This document shows positions 49,367-58,500 of a DNA stretch of 64,000 nt, piece after piece. Location of the stretch: contig NZ_JAASTZ010000014.1 in assembly GCF_014322765.1 (NCBI RefSeq), positions 35,901 to 99,900 of the forward strand. Reading direction: 5' to 3'. The first letter of the stretch is position 1. Each line of letters begins with the position of its first letter. The notes below the pieces were generated by a model. The model saw nothing but the letters and a program-made list of their open reading frames with translations, ran no database searches and was not told the origin of the DNA. The translations under genes were made by a program, and so were the position numbers. Source of the stretch: Listeria immobilis. GTDB taxonomy: Bacteria; Bacillota; Bacilli; Lactobacillales; Listeriaceae.

Positions 49367-50575
49367 TTGGGATTATTAGATGCTTTTCTAAGCCTTGGAA
49401 CAGGTAGTAAAACTAACACATATGAATCACGAACGGAACGGATGAACTACTTAATTGAGGAAGTAACAGCAAACATTTACTTCAAACAGCTTGCGGTCCA
49501 GACGAGTGTTAACTTGATTTCAAAAACGCTAGCACGGTGTGAATTTAAAACATTCAAAGATGGTAAAGCACATAAAGGAGAAACATACTACAGGCTGAAC
49601 ATACAGCCAAATCAGAATCAATCAAAAACCGCTTTTTTGAATGACTTAGTGTCACAGCTTGTATACAGTGACGAAGGGGCGCTTGTCGTGCAAACAGACG
49701 ACATGCAACTTTTAGTGGCGGACACCTACCAGCGAAACAAATATGCCGTCATTCCTAACAGCTATCAATTTGTAACGGCAAATAATTACACTTTTAACCG
49801 CACTTTTCATGAGCAGGATGTGCTGTTCCTCGAGCTAAATAATAAACAGATACGTACAACGATTGATGGCTTGTATGATAGCTACGGGAAGTTGATAGCG
49901 GGCTCTATTAAAAACTATAATCGGAAAAATGCAAGAAAACTTGTGCTCAACATCAGCTCTCTCTTTGACCAGGAATTTGATAAATATGAGAGTGAAGACG
50001 ACGAGGAGACAGAAGCGGAAAAACGAATCGACGATTTGATGAATAACAGGTTTAGGAACTTTTTCGCGGAAGGAGACTCAGTTGTTACTTTAGAAGAAGG
50101 ATTGTCACTAGATGATTTCAGTAATTCAGATACAAAAAATCAAGGGACAAGTCGAGACATTCGAGCGGCTGTAGATGATGTTATCGACTTAGTAGCGATG
50201 GCATTTCACATTCCGCGAGGATTGTTAAAAGGCGATGTAGCAGATATCGAGCAGATGACTAATAACTTTTTGACATTCTGTATCAATCCTATCATTGAAC
50301 AGATTGAAAACGAGCTAAACAGAAAAATGTTTACAAAAGAGGAGTACCTAGCGGGAAACAGAGTTAAGATTTCGACTGACCGCATTAAGGCATTCGATTT
50401 GAAGGATATTGCTGGTAGCATGGAAACACTCGTACGCATTGGGGCGTTCAGCGTTAACGATGTACTTGAGTTTGTAGGGAAAGAGCGAATTGACGAAGAT
50501 TGGGCTGACACGCATATTATTACAAAAAACTATGCTGAAATTAATGAGTACTTGAAAGGGGGTGATGAAGAATGA
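49367..50575 (+). CDS. Portal protein, HK97 type
   Basis: A 402-residue protein from TTG 49367 with the strong site TTAGGAGGTGAT. It shows the portal plan: SVNLISKTLARCEFKTF at the start, a central VVQTDDMQLLVAD domain, and the conserved AFHIPRGLLKGDVADIEQMTNNFLTF stretch, here cited in part. It forms the dodecameric gate to which TerL docks. The 3' end overlaps the protease gene by four bases. Confidence 0.93.
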   Translation: MGLLDAFLSLGTGSKTNTYESRTERMNYLIEEVTANIYFKQLAVQTSVNLISKTLARCEFKTFKDGKAHKGETYYRLNIQPNQNQSKTAFLNDLVSQLVYSDEGALVVQTDDMQLLVADTYQRNKYAVIPNSYQFVTANNYTFNRTFHEQDVLFLELNNKQIRTTIDGLYDSYGKLIAGSIKNYNRKNARKLVLNISSLFDQEFDKYESEDDEETEAEKRIDDLMNNRFRNFFAEGDSVVTLEEGLSLDDFSNSDTKNQGTSRDIRAAVDDVIDLVAMAFHIPRGLLKGDVADIEQMTNNFLTFCINPIIEQIENELNRKMFTKEEYLAGNRVKISTDRIKAFDLKDIAGSMETLVRIGAFSVNDVLEFVGKERIDEDWADTHIITKNYAEINEYLKGGDEE

Positions 50576-51384
50576 CAAAAAGAAAATTCTCTTGTTTCAA
50601 TTTTAGAAAAGATACAGAGGCAAATACCGCCGAGATTGATATCTATGGCGATATAGTGGCAGATGGGTTTCAGTGGTTCGAGTCAGATATTACATCATTT
50701 GAATTTAAGAAAGACTTGGATGCGCTAGGTGATGTCGAAAAGATTTTTGTGAATATCAACTCTAATGGTGGTTTTGTATATGAGGGACAAGCGATATATA
50801 ATCAGCTGAAACGTCATAAAGCAGAAATTCATGTCCGCATCGATGGCATGGCGGCTTCTATCGCATCCGTAATCGCGATGGCAGGTGATGTTATTGAAAT
50901 GCCTGCAAATGCGCAGATGATGATACACGAGCCCGCTGGCGGAGCGTTTGGCAATAAAGCAGACCTTGAGTCTGCAATTCGAGCGCTAGATGCGAGTAAG
51001 CAGTCTATCATCGCCGCCTATAAATCCCATACGAATGCAGATGATAGTGTTATCGAGGCTTGGATGGCGGAAGAAAAATGGATGACCGGTCAAGAGGCAT
51101 ATGAACTTGGTTTTGCTACTATAGTTACGGACCCAATTCAGCAGGTAGCACTTTCTAAGAGCCCAATTGTTAATACTTTTAAAAATGTGCCCAACCAGTT
51201 GGCAGATAATCACGATAAGCTACAGGCTGAAAGTCGTACACCGTCTTTAGATATTAACGCATTAACAGAAGCCGTTGCTGCTAAGCTACGAGCTGAAGGA
51301 CAAGGAAATTCAGACACAGAAAAAACAAATATAGTAACGAAAGGTAATTCAGTTCTTAATGTGCTTAAAGCACTATCAGAGTGA
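50572..51384 (+). CDS. ClpP-like prohead maturation protease
   Basis: A 270-residue S14 (ClpP-type) protease. Catalytic Ser lies in GMAASIASVIAMAG (about 95), His in MMIHEPAGG (about 118), and the Asp region follows near 160-170 (EAWMAEEKWMTGQEAYELG). It trims the scaffold and capsid during head assembly. The C-terminal 60 residues may act as scaffold. It precedes the capsid gene, as in HK97-like phages. Confidence 0.93.
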   Translation: MTKRKFSCFNFRKDTEANTAEIDIYGDIVADGFQWFESDITSFEFKKDLDALGDVEKIFVNINSNGGFVYEGQAIYNQLKRHKAEIHVRIDGMAASIASVIAMAGDVIEMPANAQMMIHEPAGGAFGNKADLESAIRALDASKQSIIAAYKSHTNADDSVIEAWMAEEKWMTGQEAYELGFATIVTDPIQQVALSKSPIVNTFKNVPNQLADNHDKLQAESRTPSLDINALTEAVAAKLRAEGQGNSDTEKTNIVTKGNSVLNVLKALSE

Positions 51385-51416
51385 GTGCCTTTTTATTAAG
51401 AGGAGGAAATGAAAGT

Positions 51417-52559
51417 ATGAAAAATCCAGACAAATTAAAAGGAAAAGCAGAGCTTCAAGCTTTGCTTGACAACGCAATGACACTTGAAGACCCTAAAGAG
51501 CAAATGGCAGCAATGTCGGAGTGGTCAGATGGGTTTCAGGCGAATCTTGTAGCGGAAGCTGAAAAGGCAGCCCGTCAAGGCTTAACAGATGACCAGGTGA
51601 TGGCGCAAAGAGGGTTTACCGTTCTCAATACAGAAGAACGAAACTTCTATAGCACTATCATAGAAAACAAAGGCCTAGATAATCTAGATGTGGTAATTCC
51701 TGTTACCGTATATGACCGTATCTTTGAGAACCTAGAAGAGCAACATCCGTTACTTGCCGCAATCGACTTTGTAAATACAACAGGTATTACAAGATGGTTA
51801 TATCGCAAGGCGGACGCGGAAGGCGCTTTATGGTCCGACGTTACGGCTGCAATTACGAAAGAGCTTTCTAATGGCTTTGACAAAATTGAAATCGGGCAAA
51901 CAAAACTTACAGCGTTTATTCCGCTGTACAATTCCACATTAGACTTAGGTCCAGTTTGGATTGATAAATTCATCGTGACACTATTGTCTGAGTCTCTAGC
52001 AATCGGACTTGAGAAAGCAATTGTGACAGGAACTGGTAACAATATGCCGATTGGTATGGACCGTAATTTAGATGGTGCGGTTGTGGGTGGAGAATACCCT
52101 CAAAAAGAAACTACAGTTCTTAGTGATTTACTACCCCAAACTTTAGGCGAGAAGATTATGGCACCTCTAACGCTTGATGGAAAACGAGCGGTTTCTGATA
52201 TCATTTTTGTAATCAACCCGCTTACTTACTGGTCTAAATTTTTTGGGGCTATTACGACGATGACAGCACAAGGACAGTATGTACAAACGCTACCTATTGC
52301 TGCACGAGATATCCAATCACGTTATGTAGCAGCGGACAAGCTAATCGTAGGTGTTCCAACTGACTACTTTATGGGTATCGGAACTACAGGGAAAATTGAG
52401 TCCTCGAAGGAATACCGGTTCCTTGAAGACCAAACGGTTTTCGCAGCTCGTCAACTTGCAAATGGTCGTCCAAAGGACAACGTATCTTTCCTAGTATTTG
52501 ACATCACTGACTTAAAGCCCCTTCTAACATTAGTTAACGAAATCACTACACCCAGCTGA
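51417..52559 (+). CDS. Major capsid protein, HK97 fold (0-frame product)
   Basis: A 380-residue capsid protein. I start it at ATG 51417 (MKNPDKLKGK) after AGAGGAGG; upstream codons of the same frame overlap the protease gene's end. The N-terminal 110 residues are a helical delta/scaffold domain, followed by a HK97-type core (VVIPVTVYDRIFENLEEQHPL, LSESLAIGLEKAIVTGTG, SDIIFVINPLTYW). It ends at TGA inside CCCAGCTGAGCCC. A +1 shift there adds 48 residues (separate entry). Confidence 0.95.
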   Translation: MKNPDKLKGKAELQALLDNAMTLEDPKEQMAAMSEWSDGFQANLVAEAEKAARQGLTDDQVMAQRGFTVLNTEERNFYSTIIENKGLDNLDVVIPVTVYDRIFENLEEQHPLLAAIDFVNTTGITRWLYRKADAEGALWSDVTAAITKELSNGFDKIEIGQTKLTAFIPLYNSTLDLGPVWIDKFIVTLLSESLAIGLEKAIVTGTGNNMPIGMDRNLDGAVVGGEYPQKETTVLSDLLPQTLGEKIMAPLTLDGKRAVSDIIFVINPLTYWSKFFGAITTMTAQGQYVQTLPIAARDIQSRYVAADKLIVGVPTDYFMGIGTTGKIESSKEYRFLEDQTVFAARQLANGRPKDNVSFLVFDITDLKPLLTLVNEITTPS

Positions 52560-52704
52560 GCCCGTACAATTAAAGGGTACGGGATACTCAGAAATGACAA
52601 ATAGTGAACTCAAAGCAATTCTTGACGAGCTTGGTGTCTCTTATAACGCAAAAGCAACTAAGGCAGAATTAATTGCGTTGATCGAGGGTGCTAACGATGA
52701 GTGA
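52558..52704 (+). CDS. +1 frameshift extension of the capsid protein (HeH/LEM-like domain)
   Basis: Starting from GAG 52558 in the +1 frame there are 48 codons to TGA 52702-52704. The translation contains EMTNSELKAILDELGVSYNA and KATKAELIALIEGA, the two-helix HeH/LEM pattern found at the end of many phage structural proteins. No start codon or ribosome site precedes it, so it should be made only by slippage at CCCAGCTGAGCCC. A perfect 7-bp hairpin CCCGTAC/GTACGGG (52561-52567, 52577-52583) follows directly. Listeria phage PSA is known to use +1 frameshifting in its capsid and tail-tube genes. Confidence 0.85.
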   Translation, partial: EPVQLKGTGYSEMTNSELKAILDELGVSYNAKATKAELIALIEGANDE

Positions 52705-52993
52705 CTTTAGTTTAAAAGAGTACGTTAAGCGTGGGTGTGCTATCACGTGGGATGACCCAGCGCTGGATGAACAGATAATGGAAGCGATGGAGGACTTGCG
52801 CGATATTGCCGGGTCTTCCATTGATTTTAGTTCACCAGGAAGCGCAACACGCTTGCTTAAGAATCGCGTTCGATATGAACGGAATGGCGTAGGGGCATTA
52901 TTTGAATCAGACTATCAGTCAGAGCTTCTGAGGCTTCAACTGAAAGAAGGACTAAAGGGCGGTGCCGTCGATGATGAAACAAGCACGAACTGA
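52697..52993 (+). CDS. Head-tail connector, gp6-like
   Basis: A 98-residue helical adaptor protein, ATG 52697 after GAGGGTG, overlapping the capsid extension. Sequence (LKEYVKRGCAITWDDPALDE, then IMEAMEDLRDIAG) has the pattern of HK97 gp6/SPP1 gp15-like connectors that dock under the portal. Confidence 0.8.
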   Translation: MSDFSLKEYVKRGCAITWDDPALDEQIMEAMEDLRDIAGSSIDFSSPGSATRLLKNRVRYERNGVGALFESDYQSELLRLQLKEGLKGGAVDDETSTN

Positions 52994-53309
52994 TGTTTAT
53001 AAAGACGGATTACTTGACTATGGAACTGTACAGACAAAGCGTGTTAAAGGTAAAGCCGTTGGTAAAACTTTTGTAAAAGCGGGGAGTCTTTATTTTGCTT
53101 TCATGGAAGCTCGTTCATCGGATTATGCGCTAGCAGAAGGAGAAAACGTTTCGATAGATTTAAAGGTTAAGACGCCCTTTGAGCCCGGATTTTCAAAACA
53201 AAAGCCGGGACAAGTCCTACTTGAAAATGAACAGTACGATGTAGTAAGCATTGACTGGAATGCAGAAAAAACGAAGCTATTTTGGTATTTGCAGAAGGGT
53301 GGGGCTTGA
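52971..53309 (+). CDS. Head closure protein
   Basis: A 112-residue beta-rich protein (KGKAVGKTFVKAGSLYFAF, GQVLLENEQYDVVSIDW) from ATG 52971. Its place after the connector and its small barrel pattern fit SPP1 gp16-like head-closure proteins. Overlaps the previous gene by 23 bases. Confidence 0.75.
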   Translation: MMKQARTDVYKDGLLDYGTVQTKRVKGKAVGKTFVKAGSLYFAFMEARSSDYALAEGENVSIDLKVKTPFEPGFSKQKPGQVLLENEQYDVVSIDWNAEKTKLFWYLQKGGA

Positions 53310-53310
53310 C

Positions 53311-53688
53311 ATGGGCTTTATGCCACCGGGGATTACAGATAACTTTATCTACGATACATTATCGAGTTCGGGAAAGGTCCCGGTCTTTAGAGGATGGCCA
53401 AGCACGGACGAAATACAGAACAGCAATTACCATTTCATTTCTTTTAATCGAGAAGGCATAGAGCAGGGAACTAGCCCATCGTCATATGTAGAGCGCGTCA
53501 ATGTGTCTTACGTATCTCCTTCATCCTCTGAGGTTGCAGCAGACCTTGAGGATATCATTGACGCACTTGTACAGATGGGTCTTAATTTTAGGGACTCAAC
53601 GGAGGACACGCTACTATACAAGGACACAAAAGAGGAGTACACGATAATGCAGATTATCGTAACAAGGCCTCGTATGTATTCTAAATAA
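53311..53688 (+). CDS. Head-tail joining / tail terminator-like protein
   Basis: A 125-residue protein, ATG 53311 after AAGGGTGGGG, one base after the previous stop. It has a minor capsid/tail terminator look (VERVNVSYVSPSSSEVAADLE, YTIMQIIVTRPRMY). The assignment between neck protein and terminator is by gene order. Confidence 0.65.
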   Translation: MGFMPPGITDNFIYDTLSSSGKVPVFRGWPSTDEIQNSNYHFISFNREGIEQGTSPSSYVERVNVSYVSPSSSEVAADLEDIIDALVQMGLNFRDSTEDTLLYKDTKEEYTIMQIIVTRPRMYSK

Positions 53689-53700
53689 GGAAGTGTAACT

Positions 53701-54126
53701 ATGGTCCGGTTTGAACTTGATAAAAGTGATTTGGATGAGCTTTTGAAAAAAATTGCTAGCTCTCCTGGGGACGTGGAGAAGGCAATAAACCAGTCTCTCG
53801 AAAAAGAGGGCGCACCGCTTGCGATTGAGGGCATTATTAGACGAATGCCTGTCAGTCAAAGAAATGGAAAGAATGTAAGAGAAAAAAACCACGCTAAGTT
53901 TTCAAATCCTTTATTGAAAAGAATGGAGAATTTAGGTTTTGAGATAGTGGCGAAGGGCGGCGCGGCGAGTAGAAAAAATTCCTTTGGGTACCTCGCCTTT
54001 CCTGATGAGGGGAAGGGCTCGTCTAACCTGGTAGCCTATCATTTTTTCAGTGAGGGTCTGAAAGATAGAACACCACGAATACTAAACGCGCTTAATGAAG
54101 CACTTGACAAAGCAATAGAATTTTAA
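53701..54126 (+). CDS. HK97 gp10-like neck protein
   Basis: A 141-residue protein with FELDKSDLDELLKKIAS at the start, a central IRRMPVSQRNG segment, FPDEGKGSSNLVAYHFF, and a helical end. This is the pattern of HK97 gp10-like proteins at the head-tail joint. It is followed by the tail tube gene. Confidence 0.75.
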   Translation: MVRFELDKSDLDELLKKIASSPGDVEKAINQSLEKEGAPLAIEGIIRRMPVSQRNGKNVREKNHAKFSNPLLKRMENLGFEIVAKGGAASRKNSFGYLAFPDEGKGSSNLVAYHFFSEGLKDRTPRILNALNEALDKAIEF

Positions 54127-54140
54127 GGAGGAACAAAAAT

Positions 54141-54728
54141 ATGGAAACAAAAAAAGAATATTTTGCTTATGATTTTACTAATGTTCACTGGCACAAAAAG
54201 AACGCAGATGGGCAACAATTACCGGGAGAGCTGTTTGGTGAATTCTCCAAATTTGAGGGAGAGGCCTCCATTAAAACGGTTACTCGTAAAGCGGAGGGTA
54301 TTCCAGTCGAAGAAATTAGTAAACCAGAAATGCTGGAAGGGACTTTAACGGGGCATATTCACTTATCGGTAGCTCGTGACTTATACGGTCTAACGACAAA
54401 CGGATTGCAAGAAGGTGTTTGGGCGTATGGTTCCGCCTCTAAAACAGCAAACTTTGCTTTAACAGCAGAGGAACGAGACATGTATGGACAATCGCATTTA
54501 CTAGGTTTCCCTAATATGTCTGTAACAGGGGGAATTAAGTGGAGTCTTGAGAATGCGTCGGAAGAAGTGGCAGAGGTTGAAATCCCTGTTAAAGCTATGC
54601 GAGATGTAAATTCTAATCTTCGCTATGATGCATTAGCGAGTGAGATTACAGACCCGGTGGTAATCGAAAAATGGCATACCGACTTTAGCCCAGAAATGGT
54701 TAAAGCCGACTACGTGTTTCCCAGCTGA
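54141..54728 (+). CDS. Major tail tube protein (0-frame product)
   Basis: A 195-residue tail tube protein with strong site TAAGGAGG. Typical features are FGEFSKFEGEASIKTVTRKA, then a central LTGHIHLSVARDLYGL, and a late VEIPVKAMRD strand. The stop TGA (54726-54728) is inside CCCAGCTGAGCCC, the same 13 bases as at the capsid stop. A +1 shift appends an FN3-like domain. Confidence 0.92.
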   Translation: METKKEYFAYDFTNVHWHKKNADGQQLPGELFGEFSKFEGEASIKTVTRKAEGIPVEEISKPEMLEGTLTGHIHLSVARDLYGLTTNGLQEGVWAYGSASKTANFALTAEERDMYGQSHLLGFPNMSVTGGIKWSLENASEEVAEVEIPVKAMRDVNSNLRYDALASEITDPVVIEKWHTDFSPEMVKADYVFPS

Positions 54729-54993
54729 GCCCCAGAATTTGAGGGTCTCTGAATTCACGGACAAATCAATTACGTGGGCTTGGGACCCCGTCAATGGGGC
54801 CTCCTTTTACAGAGTTTATTTAGGGGGAGCACTAACTCCCGAAGAAACAACAGACAACACATTCACCAGTACTAATCTACTTGCTGATACAGTATACAGT
54901 GCAAGTGTTTCAGCTGTTTCAAGGTATAATTTAGAAAGTAAAGCATCTGATACTGTTAGTCAGAAAACTGATATTATCTCAGCAGAGCAGTAA
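54727..54993 (+). CDS. +1 frameshift extension of the tail tube protein (FN3-like domain)
   Basis: From GAG 54727 the +1 frame runs 88 codons to TAA 54991-54993. The product has the FN3 pattern: NLRVSEFTDKSITWAWDPV, GASFYRVYLGG, then TVYSASVSAVSRYNLESKAS. It has no start codon with a ribosome site. Downstream of the shift site, CCCC (54730-54733), GAATT (54735-54739), GGG (54743-54745) and AATTC (54752-54756) are complementary in interleaved order, as for an H-type pseudoknot. Such Ig-like domains decorate the tail surface. Confidence 0.88.
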   Translation, partial: EPQNLRVSEFTDKSITWAWDPVNGASFYRVYLGGALTPEETTDNTFTSTNLLADTVYSASVSAVSRYNLESKASDTVSQKTDIISAEQ

Positions 54994-55048
54994 ATACGGA
55001 GGGCCCTTCCTAGGGCTCTCCTTTATTTTGAAATGGAGGCAGTAAAAA

Positions 55049-55420
55049 ATGGCTCAAATTGAACTTAAAAAATATGGAATCGTGAATATAGATACACAAC
55101 TTACCGCCGCAACTTTTATGGATTTACAGGACGAGGGCGCTATCGATAGTGATTTTCTAGATAAGATTATGAATGCAACAGGTGAGTCCGATATTCCGCT
55201 GAGGTTAAAGCTAAATACTTTATATGCCGCTTACAGGGAGGCAAACAAGGATGAGTTTCTAAGTTACGAAGATTTCATCCGTTCTTATCAGATTGACTAC
55301 ATTCAACTAACTTATGTAATTGGTGCAGTGATTACCAAGCAAGATGTAGCCACATTCAGCGAGTTTGCGAACTCTTTAACGAAGAAAATACCAAAAACAG
55401 GAGCAGGCGCGGGGAAGTAG
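55049..55420 (+). CDS. Tail assembly chaperone (gpG analogue)
   Basis: A 123-residue protein between tail tube and tape measure, the place of lambda gpG. The sequence (VNIDTQLTAATFMDLQDEG, LRLKLNTLYAAYREANKDEF) is helical. It stops at TAG 55418-55420, while the -1 frame stays open over its 3' half and beyond. Confidence 0.85.
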   Translation: MAQIELKKYGIVNIDTQLTAATFMDLQDEGAIDSDFLDKIMNATGESDIPLRLKLNTLYAAYREANKDEFLSYEDFIRSYQIDYIQLTYVIGAVITKQDVATFSEFANSLTKKIPKTGAGAGK

Positions 55421-55599
55421 CTTTCCCAAAGGTCAAAATAAGAACTGTAGAGGATTTGTATAGTTATTATGTGGATTATTTTGGGATAAGCGAAGAGATA
55501 TTTTGGAACCGTCCGCTTTTTACTTTAAATAGATTTGTAAGAAATAAAATTGCGGTAGATGCGTGGAAACTGCATGTGCAAAAGGAGGCGGCAAAATAG
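55414..55599 (+). CDS. -1 frameshift extension of the tail chaperone (gpGT analogue)
   Basis: The -1 frame read from GAA 55414 gives EVAFPKVKIRTVEDLYSYY, then a helical IFWNRPLFTLNRFV segment, and ends TAG 55597-55599 right before the tape measure ATG. No independent start is convincing. Candidate slip sites are GGGGAAG (55411-55417) and the A-run at 55393-55397. A -1 shift making G-GT fusions is conserved across siphophages. Confidence 0.8.
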   Translation, partial: EVAFPKVKIRTVEDLYSYYVDYFGISEEIFWNRPLFTLNRFVRNKIAVDAWKLHVQKEAAK

Positions 55600-58500
55600 A
55601 TGGCAAAAGATGCAGAAAAGAAAATAAAATTTAAAGTAGATAGTCAACAGTATAATGCCGCCATGAAGCAGATGAACGCAGACACGGCAAAATTAAATAA
55701 AGAGTTTAGGCTAGAGCAGGAACAGTTAAAAGAGACTGGTTCAGCATCGGATAAGCTAGAAAGCCAAATGGGTAAGCTGGCAAAAGAGCAAGAGCTCGCA
55801 GGTAAGAAAATCGAAGCAACAGGGGAGCATCTCGACGAAGCGAAAAAAACATTTGGAGAAAACTCCAAAGAGGCTCAGAACTTAGAAAAGAAACTACTCG
55901 ATTTACAAATTGCAGAACAACGACTTGCGAATCAATCTATAGATGCAGCTCGAAAGATGGAACAGCTTTCAAAATCAGAAAACGAAGCGAACAGTTCATC
56001 CGCAAAACGAAAGCAAGCACTTTCACAACTTGGCACGGAGCAGGACAGGCTATCACGTTCAAATGAACGGCTGGACCAAGAACTGGAACTACAGATTGCG
56101 ACAATGGGGAATGGAGCTAAGGAAACAGACAAATTAAAAGCTTCGCAGTCAATACTTGGCAAACAAATGGGGAACACTGCTAGCCAAGTGAAGAATTTAG
56201 AACAGCAATTAGAGTTAGCAAAAAAAGAGTACGGCAAGAACTCACAGGAAGTAGAAGAGTTAGAAAAGGATTTACTGTCTGCTAAGACTGCTTATGCTAA
56301 CTTTGGTAATGAACTTGATAAGACTAATAAGGACCTAGGAGTTTTTGGCGTGAAAACCAAAGAAGCGGGTGAGAATGTTGCTAAAGCAGGCGGTGCTATG
56401 TCGGCAGGTATTACAGCGCCAGTGCTTGCAATAGGTGCGGCATCTATTTCAGCAGCGGGCGATGTAGCCGACTCGCAAAGTAAAATCACAGGAGCACTAG
56501 GAACCACTCAAGCGCAAACTGCAAAGTTATCAGCCACGGCTCGCTCTATCTATGTGGATGGGTACGGCGAATCTTTAGAAGAAGTAACGGATGCACTCAC
56601 TAGAGTAAAACTAAAAATGAGTGATTTAGACGGCAAAGAACTGGAACAAGCAACTATAACAGCCATGAATCTAGCCTCTACCTTTGACGCAGATGTGAAC
56701 GAAGTAGTACGAGGCGGAGACGGCTTGATGAAAAACTTCAAAATTTCATCAGAGGAAGCCTTTCAAAAACTAGCTTGGGGTGCGCAGAACGGACTTAACT
56801 TCTCAGATGAGCTTTTTGATAATATCTCAGAGTACGCGCCTCTATTCAGTCAAGCAGGGTTTTCCATAGATGAGATGTTTGCAATTCTTGATGCAGGAAC
56901 ACAAGAAGGGGCATATAATCTTGATTATGTAAATGACCTTGTCAAAGAGTTCGGAATCCGCATCCAAGATGGTTCTAAGTCAACTACAGAAGCCATGGGC
57001 CAGATGTCCGGTTCAACGAAAAAGATGTTTAAGGAGTACCAAAACGGTAAAGTGACAGCCGCTCAAATGTTCAAGGCTATCGGTAAAGACCTAAAGGGCA
57101 TGGACGACCAACAAAAGGCTACGCAGATTGGGACCGCCCTATTTGGTACAAAGTTTGAGGATTTAGGGAACAAGGCGGTATACGCCATGACGGATGCGCA
57201 AACTGGCTTGATGGATACAAAAGGCGCTTTAGACAGGCTGAATGAATCCTCAGAAAGCAATCATCAGCTGGAAGTTGCAATGCGGTCTTTAAAAGATGCT
57301 ATAGCTGAGATTGGTACAGCGCTTTCACCAGTCATGGCAGCAGTTGCTGATGCGGCACAAGAGTTTGCAGCGTGGTTTAAAGGGCTTGATGATGAGACGA
57401 AAAAACTAATCATTGGCCTTGCAGCAACCGCCGCAGCAATCGGACCCGTCACAGCAGGGGTAGGGCTCTTAATGATGACTCTTAACCCGGTTAGCGCAAC
57501 TATAGCTGGGATTGGACTGGGCATTGTCGCACTAGGTGGAACGTTAGCGCTCGCAACCGCGGCACAGAAAAAACATGATGCAGAAGTAACAAAGTCGATT
57601 GATAATGCCGTGCTTTACGGTGAAGGTGTCTCAAAAGGGACACAGAAAGCCGGAGCCTCATTTGTCAAGTTGAAAGATACTGCTCATACGAACATGACTC
57701 TGATGAAAACTGCAACAGTCGAGAATGCGAAACAGATGTCTAATGAAGTAGTCGAAGCATATTCAGGTATGGCTAGCAAAGCTATAACCGCACTCGAAAC
57801 GTACAGAAGCAGACTTACAACTGAGATAGATACTCTTACAAAAGGAACTGGTAAAGTAGGTAAGAAGACGGCGGACAAAGCAACTAAAGAAGTTAATGAC
57901 TCCATCGACGAGAACATTAATAAAATTAAGAGTGCTATGGACACTGTGTCTGCTTTGAAAGATAAGTACAAGGGTAATCTCGCACAAATGACAGAAGCGG
58001 ACAGAAGCAGGTATAACGAAGCGACGTTGGTGCTAGATGAGCAGCTAAAAGTATTCTCTAAATCTGTTGCCGAACAGGAGAAAATAGCAAAAGCAGCAAG
58101 TGCTAATCAAGATACTATTTCTATGACATCCTATGATAAGCAACTCGATGCTGCAAGAAAGGCAAGAGATGCCTCAACGAAGGAAGCAGAAAAGTACTAC
58201 AAGAAAACGAATAAGGATTTAGAGAAGGCGCTTGCGGACGGGAACATCAGTCAGGAAAGCTATAATCAGCTGACAGCAAGTAATAGCAAGCTACTTGCAG
58301 AGAACAGCTACAAAGCACAAAAGGTGTTCGCGGGGACAAATAAGAGTCTAGCAGAGTCAGTAAAAAATACGGGGGATGTAATTCTCGAGTCCGGTACTAA
58401 GCTTAGCCAGCTACAAGTTCGACAAGCAGATGGGACCATAAAATACTGGTCCCAAGAGAAAAGAGCCCTTGTAGATAAAGCGGCTATGCAAGAAGAAATT

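Noticed and set aside
54739..54993. Independent gene for the FN3-like domain starting at TTG 54739
   Set aside because: There is no Shine-Dalgarno, and the domain's first strand begins before that codon in the frame reached by a +1 shift.
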